NCBI GenBank assembly: GCA_021845805.1
Contig: JAJZVD010000018.1
Span: 1-54,753, forward strand
Direction of reading: 5' to 3'
Origin: Pseudomonadota bacterium
GTDB taxonomy: Bacteria; Pseudomonadota; Alphaproteobacteria; Rhodobacterales; Rhodobacteraceae
DNA: 54,753 nucleotides
How positions within the stretch are numbered: position 1 is the first letter of the stretch; each line of letters opens with the position of its first letter. A model generated the notes under the pieces. That model did no database searches and had not been told where the DNA came from. It saw only the letters and a list, made by a program, of their open reading frames with translations. Below are positions 24,625 through 32,964 of this stretch, piece by piece. The translations under genes were made by a program, and so were the position numbers.

Positions 24625-25383
24625 ATGACAGGTGAACGCGCCGAGGGCCGCCGGGTCTATCGCATCACCGGGGCCGACCGGGTGACCTTTCTGCAAGGTC
24701 TGGTGTCGAACGACGCCCGCCGCCTGGCCGATGGGCCGGTCTATGCCGCGCTTCTGACCCCGCAGGGCAAGTACCTGGCCGATTTTCTTCTGGTGCCGCA
24801 GGGCGATGCCATCCTGCTGGACGTGGCGGAAGAGCTGGCCGACGGCCTGGTGAAGCGACTGTCCATGTACCGGCTGCGCGCGGCAGTGCAGATCGAACCC
24901 ACGGCGCTGCACGTCAGCCGCGGGCTTGGCGACCCGCCGCCGGGCGCCGTGGTCGATCCGCGCCACCCCGCGCTTGGCTGGCGGCGTTACGCCGAGACGC
25001 CGGGGGCCGCGCCGGTGTCGGATTGGGACGCGATCCGGGTCGCGCATCTGATCCCCGAAACCGGGATCGAGCTGATCCCGGACGAGACCTACATCCTCGA
25101 AGCCGGGTTCGAGCGGCTGCACGGGGTGGATTTCCGCAAGGGCTGCTATGTCGGGCAGGAAGTGACCGCGCGGATGAAGCACAAGACCGACCTGCGCAAG
25201 GGGCTGGCGCGGGTGGCGGTGGAGGGTGACGCAGCCCCCGGCACGCCCATCCTTGCCGATGGCAAGGAGGCGGGCATCCTGCACAGCCGGGCGGGCGACA
25301 GGGCCATCGCCTACCTGCGCTTCGACCGGGCCGAGGGGCCGATGACGGCGGGGCAGGCCACGGTGCGCTGGCTGAAAGACTAG
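24625..25383 (+). CDS. ygfZ: Folate-binding YgfZ/GcvT-like protein (Fe-S cluster maintenance)
   Basis: A 252-residue protein with the YgfZ hallmark KGCYVGQEVTARMKHK (about residues 172-187, with the conserved cysteine) and the N-terminal GADRVTFLQGLVSNDAR. YgfZ/IBA57-type proteins bind tetrahydrofolate and help assemble or repair certain Fe-S clusters. AAGGGGAG is correctly spaced before ATG 24625. It is convergent with a GNAT gene, overlapping by 4 nt. Confidence 0.92.
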   Translation: MTGERAEGRRVYRITGADRVTFLQGLVSNDARRLADGPVYAALLTPQGKYLADFLLVPQGDAILLDVAEELADGLVKRLSMYRLRAAVQIEPTALHVSRGLGDPPPGAVVDPRHPALGWRRYAETPGAAPVSDWDAIRVAHLIPETGIELIPDETYILEAGFERLHGVDFRKGCYVGQEVTARMKHKTDLRKGLARVAVEGDAAPGTPILADGKEAGILHSRAGDRAIAYLRFDRAEGPMTAGQATVRWLKD

Positions 25384-25865
25384 CCCAGCGTCGCGTCGGC
25401 CAGCACGATGGCGGGCTGCAGCCCGGCCTTGGCGAAAAGCGCGGCGGAAGGCCCGTTCCAGGCCCAGTAGGTGGTGGCCCAGACGGTCGCGCCCTCGGAC
25501 AGGAAACGGGCATGGGCGGCCGCAAGCAGCGCCGTGCCGATGCCGCGCCGGCGCGCCCCTTCGGCCACGGCGACATGGTGCACGAAGCCGCGCACCCGCG
25601 CGCAGCGCAGCGCGTCGGCCGTCACCTCCTGCCGCTCGCAAAGCGTGTAGCCCAGCGCCTGCCCCCCGGCCTCGGCCAGAAGGCAGAACCAGCCGGGGCG
25701 GGCGATCTGTTCGGCCAGATGGGCCGCGACATCCGCCGCGGCGCCCCGACCGTGAAACACATCCGGCCGCGCGGCGACATGCAGGTCATGCAGGGCCGCA
25801 TGCAGGGGCAGCAGCAGTGCCGCCTCTGACGGGGCAAGGGCGCGGATCAGGGGCGCGCCCGGCAT
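25380..25865 (-). CDS. GNAT family N-acetyltransferase
   Basis: A 161-residue acetyltransferase. The acetyl-CoA loop is present as VRGFVHHVAVAEGARRRGIGTALLAAA (about residues 90-116; R-R-x-G-x-G/A motif A), followed by motif B region WNGPSAALFAKAGLQP. Substrate unknown. It lies 3 nt downstream of efp on the same strand, so the two are probably co-transcribed. Confidence 0.87.
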   Translation of the reverse strand: MPGAPLIRALAPSEAALLLPLHAALHDLHVAARPDVFHGRGAAADVAAHLAEQIARPGWFCLLAEAGGQALGYTLCERQEVTADALRCARVRGFVHHVAVAEGARRRGIGTALLAAAHARFLSEGATVWATTYWAWNGPSAALFAKAGLQPAIVLADATLG

Positions 25866-25868
25866 GGC

Positions 25869-26432
25869 CTAGGCCCGCTCGGAATATTCCATCAGTTCGG
25901 TATGGACGATGACATCCTCGTCCGGGCCCACGAAGGGCGGCACCATGATCCGAACGCCGTTGTCGAGGATGGCGGGCTTGAAGCTTTTCGAGGCGGTCTG
26001 GCCGTTCTGCACGGGCTCGGTTTCCACGACACGGCAGGTCACCTTCTGCGGCAGCTTCAGCGACAGCGCCTCGTCCCCGAAATACTGCACCTGCGCCTTC
26101 ATCCCGTCTTGCAGGAACGGACGACGGTCGCCCAGCAGGTCGGCCGACAGCTCGATCTGCTCGAAAGTGTCGGTGTCCATGAACACCAGCATCCCGTCGG
26201 TTTCATACAGGAACTGCTGCTCGCGGATTTCCAGATCCACCAGTTCCACCTTGTCTTCCGAACGGAAGCGTTCGTTCAGCTTGCGCCCGTCGCGCAGGTT
26301 CTTCATCTCGACCTGCGCGAAGGCGCCGCCCTTGCCGGGCTTGACGTGGCTGACCTTCACGGCGCCCCAGAGGCCCCCGTCGTGATCGAGCACGAAGCCC
26401 GGCTTGATCTCGTTACCGTTGATCTTGGGCAT
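25869..26432 (-). CDS. efp: Translation elongation factor P
   Basis: A 187-residue EF-P with the three-barrel layout: KOW-like N domain ([13 protein letters not shown]), the loop [10 protein letters not shown] with the modifiable Lys34, and an OB C-terminal domain ending [33 protein letters not shown]. It relieves ribosome stalling at polyproline. No EpmA/EpmB/EarP gene is visible in the window, so the modification type cannot be told. ATG 26432 gives the family N-terminus; the ORF upstream is not part of the protein. Confidence 0.96.
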   Translation of the reverse strand: MPKINGNEIKPGFVLDHDGGLWGAVKVSHVKPGKGGAFAQVEMKNLRDGRKLNERFRSEDKVELVDLEIREQQFLYETDGMLVFMDTDTFEQIELSADLLGDRRPFLQDGMKAQVQYFGDEALSLKLPQKVTCRVVETEPVQNGQTASKSFKPAILDNGVRIMVPPFVGPDEDVIVHTELMEYSERA

Positions 26433-26647
26433 GAGTGAAAACCTTGCCAAAAGGTTGAATGCAGCGAAGGCGCACCTATATCTTGCTGCGCCCCGCGAGG
26501 CAAGGCGACGAAATACAGTGGATGCCGCGACGAGCCATGCTAAGCCTGCATGGCGGGCATTCCTTCTGAGGAATACCGAATCGGCGCGAAAACGCCATAT
26601 TCGCGACACGCCAAAATTCGCAAGAGCAAGAAAAAAAGGACCAACGC

Positions 26648-26974
26648 ATGGCCGATTTCGTCGATGGCACCGCTTTCAATCACGAACAGGGGCAGCGCGC
26701 CCGCAAGCTGTTCGCCGCCGTCGTGCTGGCCGCGTTGGATGACGCGATCGCCGACGACAAGAAATACGGCAACGGGCCGGAACAGATCGCCCGCTGGGCG
26801 CGCTCGCGCGACGGGCGCGAGGTTCTGTCCTGCGCCGGGATCGACCCGAACGAGCGTGTGGTGAAGGGCCTGATGGAATTCGTGTCCAAGGGCGTGCGCA
26901 CTTCGGTCGCGCTGTCGCGCGAGGAAAGCGAACGCCGCCACGCGCTGGAAATGGATCAGGCCGAAGCCGCCTGA
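26648..26974 (+). CDS. Conserved small protein of Rhodobacterales (DUF6280-like)
   Basis: A 108-residue soluble protein, mostly helical, with no signal peptide. The body ([61 protein letters not shown]) is very strongly kept in Rhodobacterales to my recollection and has been named DUF6280; the function is unknown. An A-rich ribosome-binding region (AAAAAAAGGA) precedes the ATG. The 215-bp gap shared with divergent efp is relatively AT-rich and should hold both promoters. A terminator follows at 26998. Confidence 0.8.
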   Translation: MADFVDGTAFNHEQGQRARKLFAAVVLAALDDAIADDKKYGNGPEQIARWARSRDGREVLSCAGIDPNERVVKGLMEFVSKGVRTSVALSREESERRHALEMDQAEAA

Positions 26975-26997
26975 GATCCGGCGATCCGGCACACCGC

Positions 26998-27021
26998 GAC
27001 GCGCCCGTCCCCGGGCGCGTC
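26998..27021 (+). terminator. Intrinsic terminator between the small gene and cobQ
   Basis: GACGCGCCCG (26998-27007) and CGGGCGCGTC (27012-27021) form a perfect 10-bp stem with a 4-nt loop, followed by TTGCGTTT. It should end the DUF6280-like transcript just before the cobQ ribosome-binding site. Confidence 0.65.
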
Positions 27022-27040
27022 TTGCGTTTGAGGGGGCAGC

Positions 27041-28486
27041 ATGGCGCGCGCGCTGATGATCCAGGGCACCGGGTCGGATGTGGGGAAATCCACATTGGTC
27101 GCGGGCCTTGCGCGCGCCTTTGCCCGGCAGGGCCTGCGGGTGCGTCCCTTCAAGCCGCAGAACATGTCCAACAACGCCGCCGTCACCGCCGACGGGGGCG
27201 AGATCGGCCGCGCCCAGGCGCTGCAGGCCCGCGCGGCGGGGGTGGCCCCTTCGGTCCACATGAACCCGGTCCTGCTGAAACCCGAAAGCGATACCGGCGC
27301 GCAGGTGATCGTGCAGGGCCGCCGGGCAGGCAGCCTTCTGGCTGCCGACTGGATGGGGAAGAAGCCCGACCAGCTGCCCGCCGTGATGGACAGCTTTGCC
27401 CGCCTTGCCGCCGAGGCCGATCTTGTGCTGGTGGAAGGCGCGGGCAGCCCCGCCGAAACCAACCTGCGGGCAGGCGACATTGCCAACATGGGCTTTGCCG
27501 CCGCCGCGGGCGTGCCCGTGGTGCTGGTGGGCGACATTGACCGCGGCGGGGTGATCGCGCAACTTGTGGGTACCCATGCGGTGCTGGCACCCGGCGATCT
27601 TTCGATGATCCGCGGCTTTGCGGTGAACAAGTTCCGCGGCGACCCGCGCCTTTTCGACGCGGGGATGGACGAGATCGCGCGGCGCACCGGCTGGGCGCCC
27701 CTTGGTCTGGTGCCGTGGTTCCGCGACATGTGGAAACTGCCCGCCGAAGACGCGGTGGACCATGTGCGGCGCAATGCGGGCGCGGTGAAGGTCGCGGTGC
27801 CGCTGTTGTCGCGCATCGCGAACTTCGACGACCTCGACCCCTTGCGCCTTGAGCCGGGGATCAGCGTCGAGATCGTGCCGCCCGGCCGCCCCCTGCCCGG
27901 CGATGCCACGCTGGTGCTGATCCCCGGCAGCAAGGCCACGCTGGCCGACCTTGCCTTCTTCCGCGCGCAGGGTTGGGATGTGGACCTGGCCGCCCACCGC
28001 CGCCGTGGCGGGCATGTGCTGGGCCTCTGCGGCGGCTACCAGATGCTTGGCCGCAGCGTGGCCGACCCGGAGGGGATCGAAGGCCCCGCGGGCGCGGCGG
28101 CGGGGCTGGGCCTGCTGGACGTGGACACGGTGATGAGCCCGCAGAAACAGGTGGGCGCGCGCGTGGGGCTGGCTGACGGGGTGCCGGTGACGGGCTACGA
28201 AATCCACATCGGCCGGACCGAAGGCCCCGACCGGGCGCGCGGCTGGGTCACGCTGGATGGCGCGCCCGAAGGCGCGCAAAGCGCCGATGGCCGGGTGCGC
28301 GGCACCTATCTGCACGGGATCTTCGGCAGCGACGGGTTCCGGCGCGGCTATCTGGCGCGGCTGGGCGCCAGCGCCGACGGGCCGGATTACGAGGCCGAGG
28401 TAGAGCGCACGCTGGATGCCCTGGCCGACCATCTGGCGCGGCACATGGACCTGCCGCGCCTTCTGTCATTGGCCGCGGCAGTCTGA
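27041..28486 (+). CDS. cobQ: Cobyric acid synthase (adenosylcobyrate amidase)
   Basis: A 481-residue enzyme that amidates four peripheral carboxylates of adenosylcobyrinic acid a,c-diamide in cobalamin synthesis. The N-terminal dethiobiotin-synthetase-like ATP domain starts [13 protein letters not shown] (P-loop, residues 6-18) and [20 protein letters not shown] and GDIDRGGV follow. The C-terminal glutaminase domain has [10 protein letters not shown], with the nucleophile Cys at about residue 330, and the His-Glu partner region near [20 protein letters not shown] precedes the ATG. No other cobalamin gene or B12 riboswitch is in the window. It ends directly against the convergent PopZ-like gene with no spacer. 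Confidence 0.96.
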   Translation: MARALMIQGTGSDVGKSTLVAGLARAFARQGLRVRPFKPQNMSNNAAVTADGGEIGRAQALQARAAGVAPSVHMNPVLLKPESDTGAQVIVQGRRAGSLLAADWMGKKPDQLPAVMDSFARLAAEADLVLVEGAGSPAETNLRAGDIANMGFAAAAGVPVVLVGDIDRGGVIAQLVGTHAVLAPGDLSMIRGFAVNKFRGDPRLFDAGMDEIARRTGWAPLGLVPWFRDMWKLPAEDAVDHVRRNAGAVKVAVPLLSRIANFDDLDPLRLEPGISVEIVPPGRPLPGDATLVLIPGSKATLADLAFFRAQGWDVDLAAHRRRGGHVLGLCGGYQMLGRSVADPEGIEGPAGAAAGLGLLDVDTVMSPQKQVGARVGLADGVPVTGYEIHIGRTEGPDRARGWVTLDGAPEGAQSADGRVRGTYLHGIFGSDGFRRGYLARLGASADGPDYEAEVERTLDALADHLARHMDLPRLLSLAAAV

Positions 28487-29140
28487 CTATTCGAAAGCCT
28501 TGGCCGCCAGTGCGCGGTTGATTTCCGATCGCACCAGCTTGCGCACGTTGCGGGTGATGCGCTCGCCCAGAACGCCTTGCAGTTCTTCGCGGATGATGTC
28601 GCGGATCAGGTCGCGCAGGGCGTCCTCGTCCAGCACGTCCTCGCCGGGCTCTTCCAGCAGGTCTGGCGCGGTCTCTGCCTCCTCGCCCGCACCCGGGGCG
28701 CGGGCGGGCGAGGAGAGGGTGTGGGGGGCGTCCTGCCAGTCCATCGGATCGGGGTCTGCGGCCGCCTCGGCCTCGGGCTGCCAGTCTTCGGCGGCAACCG
28801 CCCGCAGCGGGGGCTCTGCCCCGGCGCCGTCGTCGTGCTCGGTCTCGGCGGCGAAGATCATCGGCGCGGGCGCGGATTCGGGCTCTTCGGTGCCATCGGG
28901 GTCCCAGTCCTCGCCGCGGCGGGCGACGGCGGCTTCCAGCACGGCCACCCGCGCACCCAGCCCGCGATCGTCGGCGGGGGCGGCATCCTCCTGCCTGGCC
29001 ACGCGAAAATCAGATGTCAGCACCAGCCGTTCGGCTGCGGCAGGCCCCGGGCGCGCGGGTGCGCGCGTCTCTTCGGATACCAGCCGCCTGATGGAGGAAA
29101 GAACATCCTCGATATCGCGCGAGGTCATGCGGTCGGACAT
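28487..29140 (-). CDS. Acidic disordered protein with PopZ/DUF2497-like architecture
   Basis: A 217-residue protein in three parts: a short conserved N-terminal helix (MTSRDIEDVLSSIRRLVSEE, residues 5-24), a long acidic Pro/Glu/Asp/Ala-rich linker of about 130 residues without predicted order, and a C-terminal helical module (residues about 165-217: DEDALRDLIRDIIREELQG, RITRNVRKLVRSEINRAL). PopZ of Caulobacter has the same plan, including an N-terminal EILASIRRIIS-like helix and helical C terminus that drives polar assembly. The pcm-tolC-[this gene] order also matches the alphaproteobacterial popZ neighbourhood. The C terminus is diverged, so I treat PopZ identity as probable, not proven. ATG 29140 was chosen; upstream codons look non-coding. 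Confidence 0.6.
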   Translation of the reverse strand: MSDRMTSRDIEDVLSSIRRLVSEETRAPARPGPAAAERLVLTSDFRVARQEDAAPADDRGLGARVAVLEAAVARRGEDWDPDGTEEPESAPAPMIFAAETEHDDGAGAEPPLRAVAAEDWQPEAEAAADPDPMDWQDAPHTLSSPARAPGAGEEAETAPDLLEEPGEDVLDEDALRDLIRDIIREELQGVLGERITRNVRKLVRSEINRALAAKAFE

Positions 29141-29212
29141 TGGCGTCCCCTTGTTGTCTGCTCGGCGCCAAGTGTAGCGCCGAAGCAGAGGCCGCACAAC
29201 ACGCGCGGGGGG

Positions 29213-30586
29213 TCAGTTCTTGCCCAGGCTCTTCATGATCCGGTCCAGCGCCGCGCCCTGCGGGCTCATCGCCGCGGGGGCCTTGCTGACCACGTTGTAA
29301 TAGGCGGCCGGGTCGTAGGACGGCACACCAAGCTTCAGATGGTCTGCGGTCAGCAGGCCCATCGACGACAGCAGCGAATAGACCGCGACATACTGGTTCG
29401 TCTGCGCCGTTACCAGCGCCACCTTGGCGTTCAGCAGCGTCTGTTCGGCGGTCAGCACATCCAGCGTGGTGCGCGAGCCAAGCTTGGCCTCTTCCTTGAC
29501 GCCGTCAAAGGCCACCTGCGCCGCGCGGACCTGTTCCTGGTTGGCGGCAATCGAGGCGCGGGCAACCGACAGCTGCGCCCAGGCGTTGCCCACACCCTGC
29601 GTCACCGTCACGGTGGTCTGCATCAGCGCGGCCTTCGACTGGTCGCTGGTCGCCGCGGCCTGGCGGTAGACCGACGACAGTTGCCCGCCATAGTAGATCG
29701 GCTGGGTCATCGTGACGGACAGCTGTTCGGCCTTGTTGCTGCCGGTATCGGTTCCGATCTGGGCCTTTGCCGCCACCGAGGGGCCGATGCTTGCCGCGGC
29801 ACGCTTCACGCCATATTCGGCGGCCGCAACCTGGTGCTGCGCCGACAGGATCGACGGATGGGTGCGGGTGGCGATGGCCTCGGCTTCCGACAGCGACGCG
29901 GCGGTCGCCGGTTCACGCGGCGGGGAAGACAGCGCGCCGGGATAGGCACCGGTCGCGGCCTTGTAGGCTTCGCGTGCCACTGCAAGGCTGCCCTGCGCCG
30001 ACACCAGCCCCGCCTGCGAGGCGGCCAGCGCGGCCTGCGCCTGGGCCACATCGGTCTTCGTGACCTCGCCCACGTCGAACTTGTCCTGCGTGGCCTTCAG
30101 TTCCTGCTGCAGCACGTTGACGTTGTTCTGCTGCAGCGAGACCGTCTGGCTGGCCTGCAAGACGCTCATGTAGGCGCTGACGGCGCCCAGCAGCACCTGC
30201 TGTTCCACCCCCACCAGGCTTTCGCGCGTGGCCAGAACGGTTTCCTTGGCAGCCTCGATGGCATTGCGGGTCCGCCCGCCGTCATAAAGCGTCAACGAGC
30301 CGGTCAGCGCGAGCGTGCCGTAAAGGTTGTTTCCCAGCGTCGAGTTCGTCGCGGGGTTCTGCGCCAGCCCCTCGGCCACGAAGGCGATGACGGGGCGCAG
30401 CGCGGCGACAGACTGGGCCACGCCCTCGTCGGCGGCGCGCAGCACGGCGCGGTTCTGGTCAAGCAGGTGCGAATTGCGATACGCCATCACCAGCGCATCG
30501 GTCAGTGTTTCGCCATGCGCCAGCGGCGCAACAAGGCTGGCGGCCGTTGCAACCGCCGCGATCTGCCGGAACTTACGACCTGCCAT
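29213..30586 (-). CDS. tolC: TolC family outer-membrane efflux protein
   Basis: A 457-residue outer-membrane channel subunit. Residues 1-25 are a signal peptide (VAPLAHG|E). Two repeats of the OEP domain follow, rich in long Ala/Gln helices: ETLTDALVMAYRNSHLLDQNRAVLRAADEG and, in the second half, SLSEAEAIATRTHPSILSAQHQV. The membrane-barrel strands include GTLALTGSLTLYDGG and LSVTMTQPIYYGGQ. It should trimerise and serve type I secretion or RND/ABC efflux. It sits between pcm (upstream) and the PopZ-like gene (downstream) on the same strand, with 38- and 72-nt gaps. No membrane fusion protein is adjacent. Confidence 0.93.
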   Translation of the reverse strand: MAGRKFRQIAAVATAASLVAPLAHGETLTDALVMAYRNSHLLDQNRAVLRAADEGVAQSVAALRPVIAFVAEGLAQNPATNSTLGNNLYGTLALTGSLTLYDGGRTRNAIEAAKETVLATRESLVGVEQQVLLGAVSAYMSVLQASQTVSLQQNNVNVLQQELKATQDKFDVGEVTKTDVAQAQAALAASQAGLVSAQGSLAVAREAYKAATGAYPGALSSPPREPATAASLSEAEAIATRTHPSILSAQHQVAAAEYGVKRAAASIGPSVAAKAQIGTDTGSNKAEQLSVTMTQPIYYGGQLSSVYRQAAATSDQSKAALMQTTVTVTQGVGNAWAQLSVARASIAANQEQVRAAQVAFDGVKEEAKLGSRTTLDVLTAEQTLLNAKVALVTAQTNQYVAVYSLLSSMGLLTADHLKLGVPSYDPAAYYNVVSKAPAAMSPQGAALDRIMKSLGKN

Positions 30587-30624
30587 TCCTGTTCTCCTGC
30601 TCGTTTGCTTTTTCTTTTATGTTC

Positions 30625-31269
30625 TTAAAGTGTGAAGGCTCTTTTCGCCTCGAAGCCCGGCAGCACCGGCGCGCTTGCGTTGAAGGCAAACCGCCAGGTG
30701 ATGATGCCATCGATCTTGTGGCCGATCCGGCAGGTGCCAAGGGCGCCGTCCTGGAACAGCGCACCGACGCGGCCGCCTTCCTTGAGCTGCGCGGCGATCG
30801 CGTCGGGAAGCTGTTCGATCGCGCCCTGGATGGTGATCACGTCATAGGGGCCGTCCGCGGGCGCCCCGGCCGACAGCGCGGCCTCGCGCAGCGTGACGCC
30901 TTCGGCCGACAGCGCCTTGCGCGCGCCCGCCGCCAGCGCGGGATCGGATTCGACACCCACCACGGCGCCGCCCAGCCGGGCGATCACGGCCGCCGAATAG
31001 CCCAGGCCGCAGCCGATATCGAGCACCCGCTCGTCGGGCTGAATGTCCAGCGCATCCAGCATCTTGGCCAGCGTGCGGGCTTCCAGCACCACGCGCCCGG
31101 CCGCAAGGGTCACGTTTTCCCCCACATATGCCGCCTCGCGGCTTGCGGGCGGAACGAACGCCTCGCGCGGGATGGCCAGCATGGCCTCGATGATGGGGAA
31201 TTTGGTCACGTCGGAAGGGCGTACCTGCGTATCCACCATCATCGTGCGGCGCAGCGCGAAGTCGGTCAT
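30625..31269 (-). CDS. pcm: Protein-L-isoaspartate O-methyltransferase family protein
   Basis: A 214-residue SAM-dependent methyltransferase that would repair isoaspartyl damage. Family motifs: MVDTQVRPSDVT near the start, FVPPASREAAYVGENV, and the SAM-binding VLDIGCGLGYSAAVIARLG (about residues 78-96), then VVGVESDP and VITIQGAIEQLP. Proteins of this alphaproteobacterial branch lack some Pcm residues and their activity is not well established. It begins the pcm-tolC-PopZ-like operon. The ORF is open far upstream through the tRNA-Cys region; ATG 31269 is the family start. Confidence 0.88.
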   Translation of the reverse strand: MTDFALRRTMMVDTQVRPSDVTKFPIIEAMLAIPREAFVPPASREAAYVGENVTLAAGRVVLEARTLAKMLDALDIQPDERVLDIGCGLGYSAAVIARLGGAVVGVESDPALAAGARKALSAEGVTLREAALSAGAPADGPYDVITIQGAIEQLPDAIAAQLKEGGRVGALFQDGALGTCRIGHKIDGIITWRFAFNASAPVLPGFEAKRAFTL

Positions 31270-31420
31270 GTCTGAACTCACCGGTCTAGTTTCGCTTGCG
31301 AATGTCTTGCCACAGAACGCAGGGCTCGGCAACTGCGGGACTGTGCAAGGATTGCAAACGTGGCATGTGCGGAACAGCTTGCGTGCCCCCGGGTCTTGGT
31401 ATAGTTCCATCCCCGGCCGC

Positions 31421-31494
31421 GGCGAGTTGGCGGAGAGGTTACGCAGCGGATTGCAAATCCGTGAAGACCGGTTCGATTCCGGTACTCGCCTCCA
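31421..31494 (+). tRNA. tRNA-Cys (anticodon GCA)
   Basis: A full 74-nt cloverleaf. Acceptor arms GGCGAGT (31421-31427) and ACTCGCC (31484-31490) pair; the anticodon loop TTGCAAA puts GCA at 31453-31455; the T loop reads GGTTCGATTCC. The discriminator T (31491) and an encoded CCA (31492-31494) follow. Confidence 0.97.
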
Positions 31495-31545
31495 CGGCCC
31501 CTTCCCTGTATTGGTTCCGCGTGCCAGCGACACCGCGTCAGGTAG

Positions 31546-31576
31546 CACCAAACCGGCACATCGTGCCGGTCTGGTG
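31546..31576. terminator. Long imperfect hairpin between tRNA-Cys and the sugar transferase gene
   Basis: ACCGGCAC-ATC-GTGCCGGT (31552-31570) is a perfect 8-bp stem with a 3-nt loop, extended after one mismatch by CACCA/TGGTG (31546-31550 with 31572-31576). No T run follows on either strand. It could terminate both the tRNA-Cys transcript (+) and the convergent sugar transferase transcript (-) with Rho, or protect a 3' end. Confidence 0.5.
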
Positions 31577-31617
31577 AACTGCGACGGCTGCCGGACGCGA
31601 TGCGCGCGCCCGCCGCC

Positions 31618-32292
31618 TCAGTAGCCTGTGGGGAACAGCAGGACCTTCGCCGTGCGGGCCAGGATCGACAGGTCGCAGACAAGGCAGACCTCGCGGTTGT
31701 AGCGCAGGTCAAGCTCGACCCGCTCGTCATAGGTCACGTCGTTGCGGCCAGACACCTGCCATTTGCCGGTGATGCCCGGCCGCAGTTCCAGATAGGCCCA
31801 TGCGGCACTGCCATAGCGGGCCAGCTCGTCGCGCACGATCGGGCGGGGGCCGACAAGGCTCATGTCGCCTTTCAGCACGTTGAACAGTTGCGGCAGTTCG
31901 TCCAGCGAGGTCTTGCGCAGGAACCGCCCCAGCCTTGTCACCCGCGGGTCGTCCTTCAGCTTGTGGCTGTCGTCCCACTCGCGGCGCGCCTCGGGATCGC
32001 TGGCCAGAAGATCCTCGAGCAGCGCCTCGGCGTTCACCGCCATGGTGCGCAGCTTGTAGCAGACGAAGGGCTGGCCGCCGCGGCCCAGGCGCTGGTGGCC
32101 GTAGATCCCCGGGCCGCCATCGCGGCGGACCAGGACAAAGAGAACGGCGATGACCGGAAGCAGCAGCGGCAACAGCACGACCGCCAACACGATGTCCAGC
32201 CCGCGCTTGAAAAAACGATTGTAAATCGATTGGCCATTCCCGGAAGCTGCGACCGGAAATTCCGAGGTAATGTCTCTGGCGTTCATGGTCAT
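31618..32292 (-). CDS. Sugar-1-phosphate transferase initiating exopolysaccharide (ExoY/WbaP-like PGT)
   Basis: A 224-residue monotopic phosphoglycosyl transferase. One re-entrant hydrophobic segment at about residues 30-52 (GLDIVLAVVLLPLLLPVIAVL) is followed by the catalytic domain: GQPFVCYKLRTM, then LRKTSLDELPQLFNVLKGDMSLVGPRP, where the Asp-Glu pair forms the phospho-enzyme. It would move a sugar phosphate from UDP-sugar to undecaprenyl phosphate. No polysaccharide assembly genes accompany it, so its partners are elsewhere. ATG 32292 has GAGGG at good spacing; a second ATG follows two codons later. Its upstream region is unusually long for this window. Confidence 0.9.
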   Translation of the reverse strand: MTMNARDITSEFPVAASGNGQSIYNRFFKRGLDIVLAVVLLPLLLPVIAVLFVLVRRDGGPGIYGHQRLGRGGQPFVCYKLRTMAVNAEALLEDLLASDPEARREWDDSHKLKDDPRVTRLGRFLRKTSLDELPQLFNVLKGDMSLVGPRPIVRDELARYGSAAWAYLELRPGITGKWQVSGRNDVTYDERVELDLRYNREVCLVCDLSILARTAKVLLFPTGY

Positions 32293-32964
32293 GGGGCTGT
32301 CCCTCACAGTCTTTCGTCTGTGCGATCGCGCGCCTGTCGGATCCCTTGCGACCCGACGCACGCATTTAATTGCTTGGCGCCGCCCCATTTACGGGCGCCC
32401 AGCATCTTTCTCGTTACCCGCGGGTCGATCCCGCTACACACCGCGCGATCGTTTACCATGCCCAGCACAAACCACTCACCCCCGGCGTGCATACGCCACG
32501 CCACTCTTGTCGCCCAACGTGCAGCGCGCCCACCCCGGAGCGGCCCCTGCACGGCCTACCACTGGCCCAACGCGGACCAGAACACCACCATTCCCACCAA
32601 CCGTGGCACGCGCCCCTGGCAACTGCCCGCAAAAGCGGCCGAACCGAGGGGACGCGCCCAGAACGTCAGCGACGGACCTTAGCGGGGTTTCGGCGATTCT
32701 CAAGCCCGGGGGACGCCTTGCGGCGGATTTCTACCCGGGGTTGTGTCATCTTCGCCCCGGCGTGGCCCGGATGCCGACAGTTTGAGTGGCGGAAAACCGC
32801 CGCGGGGAAGCGCGGCCTTTTCTTGGCCCGCGTCCACGTCTAGGATGCCCGCGACAGCGCAAGGGCCGAGCAGCCGGTGCTGTCTGTTCGGGCAGGACGA
32901 CGTGGGCAGGGCCGGGCACGGCCAACAAAGCGCGGCAATGGAACCGCGCGGTATGGGGGCAAGA
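32293..32964. other. 672-bp intergenic region without a supported gene
   Basis: All open frames here look non-coding: they lack ribosome-binding sites and recognisable sequence. It should contain the promoter for the sugar transferase (-) and for the SPOR-dac-tmk operon (+). Visible structure: a 10-bp inverted repeat CGATCGCGCG (32323-32332) and CGCGCGATCG (32442-32451), and GCGGG-N5-CCCGC near 32420. The plus strand is unusually C-rich between about 32450 and 32620. Confidence 0.6.
32799..32824 (+). terminator. Terminator-like hairpin inside the long intergenic region
   Basis: GCCGCG (32799-32804) pairs with CGCGGC (32811-32816), loop 6 nt, followed by CTTTTCTT. A small GGCGG-AAAA-CCGCC hairpin lies immediately before. 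No gene ends upstream on the plus strand, so it may end a short leader or small RNA; weak stem, low confidence. Confidence 0.3.

Noticed and set aside
22234-25641. 1135-codon open frame antisense to the ABC exporter and ygfZ
   Set aside because: It spans several genes with clear motifs on the other strand; composition is that of a shadow frame.
26975-27040. Cobalamin riboswitch upstream of cobQ
   Set aside because: Only 66 nt are available and they are taken up by an intrinsic terminator.
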